NCBI GenBank assembly: GCA_016932145.1
Contig: JAFGDI010000071.1
Coordinates: forward strand, 1-9,993
DNA length: 9,993 nt
Direction of reading: 5' to 3'
From: Sedimentisphaerales bacterium
GTDB lineage: Bacteria > Planctomycetota > Phycisphaerae > Sedimentisphaerales > SM23-30
In this document: piece after piece, positions 5,723 to 9,993 of the stretch
How positions within the stretch are numbered: position 1 is the first letter of the stretch
Layout of the letters: every line of letters begins with the position of its first letter
Translations under genes and position numbers: made by a program
The notes under the pieces: model-generated
Seen by the model: the letters and a program-made list of their open reading frames with translations, nothing else
Databases searched by the model: none
Told to the model about the DNA's origin: nothing

Positions 5723-7006
5723 ATGATTAAGAAATGTAACTTATTACTATTATTGACTTTATCGTTGTTTGTGTACAGCTTTTTCAGTTGTGTTCAGACA
5801 TGTTCAGCTCAGCAGCAGGCAGCGGCTTCTCAGACTTTAACCCCGGCAGAAAATAATTTACCTGCCACTGGCAGTGTAACTAAAAGTGGTACCACTTCTA
5901 ACAGTATGCCTGTTACATCTTCCGATGTAGAGGAATTCCCCTATATCGCTCTAGTTTTAACTGACGATGTTTATGTAAGGTCCGGTCCAGCCACACCTTA
6001 CTACCCAGTTTGTAAGTTAAAAAAAGGTCAGGATGTTGTTGTAACAATGGTTCGTCCGGGCAAAACAAACTGGTCACGAGTTGAACCAGTTGATGGTACT
6101 ATTGCCTACATAGCAGCGGAGTTTGTTGACCTTAAAGATGGTCAGACAGGCATAGGTGTAGTTAATAGTAAGGATGTACGAGTCAGGGCTGGCAGTGCTG
6201 ATATGGCTCCGGAAAATGCCTACAGGGTGCTTATGCTGGCTCAGACTGGTCAGGAAGTTACCATTTTAGGACAGGTTGGTTCATTCTATAAGATAGTACC
6301 TCCTCAGGGATGTTATTTCTGGGTTGCCAGTGAATTTCTGAAGAAAAAGAGTGATGTTTCAAATGATGAGCTTGACACTCTTCGCGATGCAGTAGTTGAT
6401 TTAGTAACAGATAAGCAGGCAGAAGAGTTGAAGGCTCCGGAAATGTCACCTGAAGTAAAGAGTCAGTTTGACCTGCTCAGAGAATTACTGGTTAAATACG
6501 AAGGAGTACAGGGATTACCGTTGATCTCCCGTGATTATTCCGTAATTGAGAAAGAAGTTAAAGAGCTGGCAGAAAAGGCTACAGCTACAACAGTGAAAAA
6601 GACTGTTGACATAATGCTTGAGAATATTGCACAGGGCATAGCCGCACAGAAGAGAATTGCTGAATCACTTGATCAGAGTAAGGATATTGCCGATGCAATG
6701 AAACAGATCGATGACGCAGTTGTAAAGGTATTGGAAGAGATATCTCCGGCAGCAGATGCTAATGATGTGATAGTTGTTAAAGGCCAACTGGAACCATCGG
6801 CTGTATTCAACTCGGAAGTGTCACAGAGATATGTTCTGATGGATGACCAGGGTTTGATCAGTTGCTATGTAGTAGGTGAAAATCTCAAGTCGCTATTGGG
6901 TAAGAGGGTGTCTGTCAGCGGTCCGGTGAGTTATGACCCGTTCGGCAAAACGCGTGTGGTGACTGCCGTTAAAGTGGTAGAGCTCAATACCTCTGAGCAG
7001 AAGTAA
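5723..7006 (+). CDS. Secreted protein with two bacterial SH3 domains and an OB-like C-terminal domain
   Basis: The 427-aa product begins with a Sec signal peptide (KK, then a hydrophobic core at about 7-22, likely cleavage after CSA at 29), so it acts outside the cytoplasmic membrane. A low-complexity Ser/Thr/Pro linker follows. Two SH3b domains lie at about 74-137 (DDVYVRSGPATPYYPVCKLK, then AYIAAEFVDL) and 143-207 (KDVRVRAGSAD, then FWVASEFL). Residues 213-342 are helical and charged. Residues 348-422 look like an OB-type beta domain (VIVVKGQLEPSAVF, LLGKRVSVSGPV). SH3b domains usually bind cell-wall peptides; the exact role here is unknown and no enzyme motif is present. ATG 5723 with GGAGA (5714-5718) is preferred over the GTG at 5708, which lies inside the 14-bp palindrome. 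The gene is monocistronic, with its own promoter and terminator. Confidence 0.85.
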   Translation: MIKKCNLLLLLTLSLFVYSFFSCVQTCSAQQQAAASQTLTPAENNLPATGSVTKSGTTSNSMPVTSSDVEEFPYIALVLTDDVYVRSGPATPYYPVCKLKKGQDVVVTMVRPGKTNWSRVEPVDGTIAYIAAEFVDLKDGQTGIGVVNSKDVRVRAGSADMAPENAYRVLMLAQTGQEVTILGQVGSFYKIVPPQGCYFWVASEFLKKKSDVSNDELDTLRDAVVDLVTDKQAEELKAPEMSPEVKSQFDLLRELLVKYEGVQGLPLISRDYSVIEKEVKELAEKATATTVKKTVDIMLENIAQGIAAQKRIAESLDQSKDIADAMKQIDDAVVKVLEEISPAADANDVIVVKGQLEPSAVFNSEVSQRYVLMDDQGLISCYVVGENLKSLLGKRVSVSGPVSYDPFGKTRVVTAVKVVELNTSEQK

Positions 7007-7019
7007 TAATCGGTTAAAT

Positions 7020-7054
7020 GGTGCAGGGCAGACTTGAGTTTGTCCTGTGCCTTT
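7020..7054 (+). terminator. Intrinsic terminator after the SH3b protein gene
   Basis: A 14-bp stem with four G-U pairs (7020-7033 with 7038-7051) closes a TTGA tetraloop and is followed by TTTATATAT. It starts 13 bp after the TAA stop, so the SH3b gene is probably transcribed separately from the ATPase and sigma factor genes. Confidence 0.7.
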
Positions 7055-7127
7055 ATATATGGTTTAGTTCATTTTTGATATTCAGGACAGGGTGAGCCCA
7101 GGCAAGATCTGTCCACAGGGGAGTATT

Positions 7128-8078
7128 ATGTCAGGCAGTACCTCGCAGCATTACAATCAAAAGATACTACCGTTGAGAAATAATCTTCTGTCTGTCATCC
7201 TGGGTAAAGAGCATTGTGTTGATGCAATGGTTATAGCTTTGTTGGCCGGCGGTTCTGTATTGCTGGAAGATATACCCGGGGTTGGCAAAACTACTCTGGC
7301 CCGGGCAGTGTCAGGGAGTATATCTGCAAAGTTTAATCGGGTTCAGTTTACACCAGATCTTTTGCCAGCAGACATTTTGGGATCATCGATCTACAATCCT
7401 GTCAGTGGTGAATTTAAGTTTCATCAGGGCCCTGTATTTTGTAATATAATGCTGGCAGATGAGATCAACCGGGCTTCGCCCAGAACCCAGTCAGCTCTAT
7501 TGGAGGCAATGAATGAATTTCATGCCACCATAGAGGGAATTAGTTATGAGCTTCCCCGGCCATTTATGGTTGTAGCAACTCAGAATCCAATTGATTTCCA
7601 TGGTACATATCCTTTACCAGAGGCACAATTAGATCGTTTTTTGGTTATGCTTGATATGGGGTATCCTGAACCGGAACTCGAAGTTGGTATATTGCAATCG
7701 CGGCAAAAGTCAGACCCATTAGATGGACTCCAGCCGGTATTGAGCAGCGAGGAAATCTGTCTGATCCAGCAGCAGGTCAAAGATGTTCATTGTGATGAAA
7801 CTATAATGCGATATATAGTTGAGCTGGCATCTTATACCAGAAACGATGCCAGATTGCGTCTGGGTGTAAGCCCACGCGGTACATTAATGCTTTTTCGGGC
7901 TGCCCAGGCCGCTGCATACTATTTCGATCGCGACTATGTCATACCTGATGATGTGAAATGGGTAGCCAACCATGTATTGGCTCACCGTATTGTGCTTACT
8001 GCCAGTGCCAGGTATGAGGGAGTTACCCGGCAGGAAATAATTAAGGAAGTGTTGGCCAAGGTAAAAGTGCCTGTCTGA
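7128..8078 (+). CDS. MoxR-family AAA+ ATPase
   Basis: The 316-aa product is a complete cytoplasmic MoxR-type AAA+ ATPase, a chaperone-like family that remodels or assembles partner proteins, often von Willebrand A-domain proteins. Walker A is EDIPGVGKTT (47-56) and Walker B is IMLADEINRA (107-116). Sensor 1 is ATQNP (150-154), the arginine finger region is EAQLDRF (165-171), and sensor 2 is GVSPRG (246-251). The C-terminal lid helices complete the usual length. The start is set at ATG 7128 with AGGGGAG (7117-7123) 4 nt upstream; an in-frame GTG at 7092 lacks a properly spaced site. The usual DUF58 and VWA partner genes are not next to it. Instead an ECF-type sigma factor begins 9 bp after its stop, so the two are almost certainly cotranscribed. 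The substrate is unknown. Confidence 0.95.
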   Translation: MSGSTSQHYNQKILPLRNNLLSVILGKEHCVDAMVIALLAGGSVLLEDIPGVGKTTLARAVSGSISAKFNRVQFTPDLLPADILGSSIYNPVSGEFKFHQGPVFCNIMLADEINRASPRTQSALLEAMNEFHATIEGISYELPRPFMVVATQNPIDFHGTYPLPEAQLDRFLVMLDMGYPEPELEVGILQSRQKSDPLDGLQPVLSSEEICLIQQQVKDVHCDETIMRYIVELASYTRNDARLRLGVSPRGTLMLFRAAQAAAYYFDRDYVIPDDVKWVANHVLAHRIVLTASARYEGVTRQEIIKEVLAKVKVPV

Positions 8079-8087
8079 CCGACTATT

Positions 8088-8978
8088 ATGCTTACTAAAG
8101 CTGAACAAATATTACTTGAAGGCATAAAGGCCGGCGACGCTGAAATATGGCAGCAACTACTGGATCGGTATCAGGGCCGGCTTTATAGTTATGCACTCCG
8201 AATGCTTAATGGCAGAAGTGCAGATGCTGAAGATGTAGTACAGGATGTTTTTATATCTTTTCTTAAAAATCTGAGTTCATTTGAAGGTCGTTCTTCTCTG
8301 GAGAGCTGGCTATTTCTTATACTCAGGCGTAGAATTATAGATATGTTTCGTCGCAAAAAAGCCGACATATCATGCCTGGTTAACGATCTTATATCCGAAG
8401 ATTCAGACTCAGGTGAGTTACTCACCAATGGTGGCCTTATTGAAAAGATGACTGCCAGCGGTTATGCGCGAAATTCTGAGTGTAAAGAACGACTGAGTGC
8501 TATGCTTGCAGACGCCTTGAGTGAGCTTACAGACCGTCTTAAGTCTGGTAGAAATTTTCGGGATCTTAAGGTGATCGAGTTGATTTTTTATGCCGGTCAG
8601 GGTAATAAACAGGTGGCAGAGATACTTGCTCTGGACGCTAATAGTGTAGCGGTAATTCGCCATCGTTTTATAGAGAAGTTAAAGGGCATGCTCTCGGACA
8701 ATTCTGAATTGCCTGAAGGTGGGTCGATCGATGGATTATTATCTGAAACCTGGGTGGAAGGGAGATTTACCTGTCCTAAACGCAGTACTATAGGAAGCTG
8801 GCTGCTGGGCACTCTTGACGAAGATTGGTCAGCTTATGTTGATTTTCATTTAAACACCGTAGGATGCGCGATCTGTCGGGCAAATCTTGATGACCTGGAA
8901 AGTACAATTAAACAGAAGCAGCAGGAAAATGTACTCAGGCAAAAGATATTTGAGTCTTCTATAGGCTTTCTAACCTGA
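8088..8978 (+). CDS. ECF-like RNA polymerase sigma factor with C-terminal Cys/His zinc-finger-like domain
   Basis: The 296-aa product directs RNA polymerase to a specific promoter set. Sigma region 2 spans about 12-91 (DRYQGRLYSYALRML, ADAEDVVQDVFISFL, SSLESWLFLILRRRIIDMFR). Region 4 spans about 137-200, with helix-turn-helix NKQVAEILALDANSVAVIRH. The linker between them is long (about 50 residues) and there is no region 3. Beyond region 4 is an extension of about 95 residues not found in minimal ECF factors. In it C229 (FTCPKRSTIGSWLLGTL) precedes H254, C260 and C263 (FHLNTVGCAIC), a pattern reminiscent of zinc-binding anti-sigma (ZAS) domains and suited to binding one metal ion. No separate anti-sigma gene adjoins it. 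Translation is probably coupled to the ATPase gene 9 bp upstream, since no clear Shine-Dalgarno is visible. It converges on the next gene with an 8-bp gap. Confidence 0.88.
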   Translation: MLTKAEQILLEGIKAGDAEIWQQLLDRYQGRLYSYALRMLNGRSADAEDVVQDVFISFLKNLSSFEGRSSLESWLFLILRRRIIDMFRRKKADISCLVNDLISEDSDSGELLTNGGLIEKMTASGYARNSECKERLSAMLADALSELTDRLKSGRNFRDLKVIELIFYAGQGNKQVAEILALDANSVAVIRHRFIEKLKGMLSDNSELPEGGSIDGLLSETWVEGRFTCPKRSTIGSWLLGTLDEDWSAYVDFHLNTVGCAICRANLDDLESTIKQKQQENVLRQKIFESSIGFLT

Positions 8979-8986
8979 CCTGCATA

Positions 8987-9993
8987 TCAGACCATAGTCA
9001 GCATGTCCTGAAGATTTAGCAGGGCTTCAATAGAACGGCTCAGGGGGGCCAATATCGGTTCTAACTGGTCAATCTCATGTCTGGTGAAGGGCATTGTCTC
9101 GCTGCGGTACAATACCAAAATGCCCTCATTGTGAGCAGTATGTCTTACGGGCACTCCGCAGATACTCAAACCGCAGAGATTGCAACAGCAAGACTTGGGA
9201 AAAGCGTTATGATTACCGGCACTATTGATGATAACCGTATCATTCTTGGCTATAGTTTCAGGTATTATGCTGTTTTTCAGACATTCATCCAGTTGATGGG
9301 GAGTTATTTCACCGTCAAACCAGGAATCCATCAGCATCAGCTCTATTCTGTCGGTATCGCAGATATAAATAGCGGAACTGGTATGTTCAAGGTTGTCTGA
9401 TATATGCTTTAGTGCTTTATGCAGCATGTATTTCATGTCAAATTCGCCGGTGAGACTTTTCTGGAAATCGTAAGCTTTGCTCATTTCATTCATTTTACCG
9501 GCAATGTCCCGGTTATTTTGTACCAGATCATTACAGAGCAGGTCAACTTTGCTTTGCAAGATATGCCTGTTCTGATTTATGGCCCTGATAACCCTTTGTA
9601 ACCGTTGATAGCGAGAGTTCAATTTCTGTTTTTGCTGCTTACGATCGATTGCCCCACGAATAATAGTCTGAATATGACCACCAACAAAAGGTTCGGCTAA
9701 TATGCCATCAAAGTCCATTTGGGCAGCTAATACTGCATCATGAATATTATCGCCTGTAAGTAGTACAATAACCGCAGCATCGATATATTGCCAGGGCCGG
9801 TGCATATCAAACATATTTGATGAGTTATTGTTTTGTTTTTCTTTGAGCTGCTGAAGATCAAAACTGCTCAATGGCAACAAGACAGCATCAGCATTTTGAC
9901 TATTGATCTTTTTCCAAAAAGATATCGTAGAAATATCACTCAGGTCAAACGAAGCAGAACTGTTATTGAAAATAATTTTGCAATCATTTTCAG
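8987..9993 (-). CDS. Receiver-like/coiled-coil/GAF regulator (5' end outside window)
   Basis: The frame is open to the right edge, giving 334 visible residues. Visible residues about 1-115 look like the latter part of a response-regulator receiver: DAVLLPLSSFD (third strand), AAVIVLLTGD (fourth) and FDGILAEPF (fifth). The phosphoacceptor Asp position is Pro40 and the conserved Lys is Glu100, so the domain is probably a pseudoreceiver that cannot be phosphorylated. A coiled coil follows at about 117-190 (RYQRLQRVIRAINQNRHILQSK and onward). A GAF-like sensor domain spans about 187-327, containing KSCCCNLCGLSICGVP with five cysteines in eleven residues. No DNA-binding or enzymatic output domain is visible; one could lie in the missing N-terminus. 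The TTG at 9880 is an internal codon, not a start. The ligand and partner are unknown; protein-protein or redox/metal signalling is inference. Confidence 0.7.
   Translation of the reverse strand, partial: ENDCKIIFNNSSASFDLSDISTISFWKKINSQNADAVLLPLSSFDLQQLKEKQNNNSSNMFDMHRPWQYIDAAVIVLLTGDNIHDAVLAAQMDFDGILAEPFVGGHIQTIIRGAIDRKQQKQKLNSRYQRLQRVIRAINQNRHILQSKVDLLCNDLVQNNRDIAGKMNEMSKAYDFQKSLTGEFDMKYMLHKALKHISDNLEHTSSAIYICDTDRIELMLMDSWFDGEITPHQLDECLKNSIIPETIAKNDTVIINSAGNHNAFPKSCCCNLCGLSICGVPVRHTAHNEGILVLYRSETMPFTRHEIDQLEPILAPLSRSIEALLNLQDMLTMV

Noticed and set aside
5780..5815. Lipoprotein signal in the SH3b protein (cysteines at residues 23 and 27).
   Set aside because: The residues before Cys (FFS, QT) do not fit the lipobox; a normal signal peptidase I site after CSA is more likely.
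7092..7127. GTG at 7092 as start of the MoxR ATPase.
   Set aside because: The extra 12 residues are not typical of the family, and AGGGGAG lies just before ATG 7128.
8979..8986. Shared bidirectional terminator between the convergent sigma factor and GAF regulator genes.
   Set aside because: The gap is 8 bp and contains no dyad; any termination signal would have to lie inside one of the genes and none was seen.

Overview
The window reads as a chromosomal housekeeping region from a moderately AT-leaning, motile bacterium. It is most likely a member of Planctomycetota, class Phycisphaerae. That placement is inference: it rests on the style of the ECF sigma factor fused to a C-terminal Cys/His module, the SH3b protein with an OB-like tail, and the coiled-coil/GAF protein. 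No 16S or ribosomal marker is present.

Layout from left to right. The 3' part of dprA (DNA uptake/recombination mediator) enters from the left edge and ends at a candidate terminator. A complete transmembrane chemoreceptor (699-2384) follows, preceded by an 18-codon leader ORF and a weak flagellar-type promoter match. Next comes a 246-bp MITE-like insertion (2422-2667) with 12-bp terminal inverted repeats and a flanking direct repeat. It sits exactly at the 3' end of a convergent, shortened sugar-isomerase-like gene (2663-3199, minus) and supplies its stop codon. A good sigma70-type promoter then leads into mutL (3382-5310), a complete endonuclease-type mismatch repair protein.

The 412-bp gap between mutL and the next gene is not empty. 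On the minus strand it holds a candidate small RNA gene (about 5360-5544). It has an extended -10 promoter, an 11-bp closing stem around internal hairpins, and a textbook intrinsic terminator whose loop is pyrimidine-rich and anti-Shine-Dalgarno-like. On the plus strand it holds a promoter and a perfect 14-bp palindrome just before the ribosome binding site of a secreted SH3b-domain protein (5723-7006).

After a strong stem-loop terminator comes a two-gene unit: a MoxR-type AAA+ ATPase (7128-8078) and, 9 bp later, an ECF-like sigma factor with a C-terminal Cys/His zinc-finger-like domain (8088-8978). Converging on it with an 8-bp gap is a minus-strand regulator (8987 to beyond the right edge) made of a degenerate receiver-like domain, a coiled coil and a GAF domain with a cluster of five cysteines.

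Functionally, the left half is DNA maintenance (dprA, mutL) plus chemotaxis, and the right half is envelope and signal-transduction genes. No defence island, prophage or CRISPR is visible. The observations most worth following are the candidate small RNA, the MITE-like element, and the sigma/zinc-finger and pseudoreceiver/GAF architectures.
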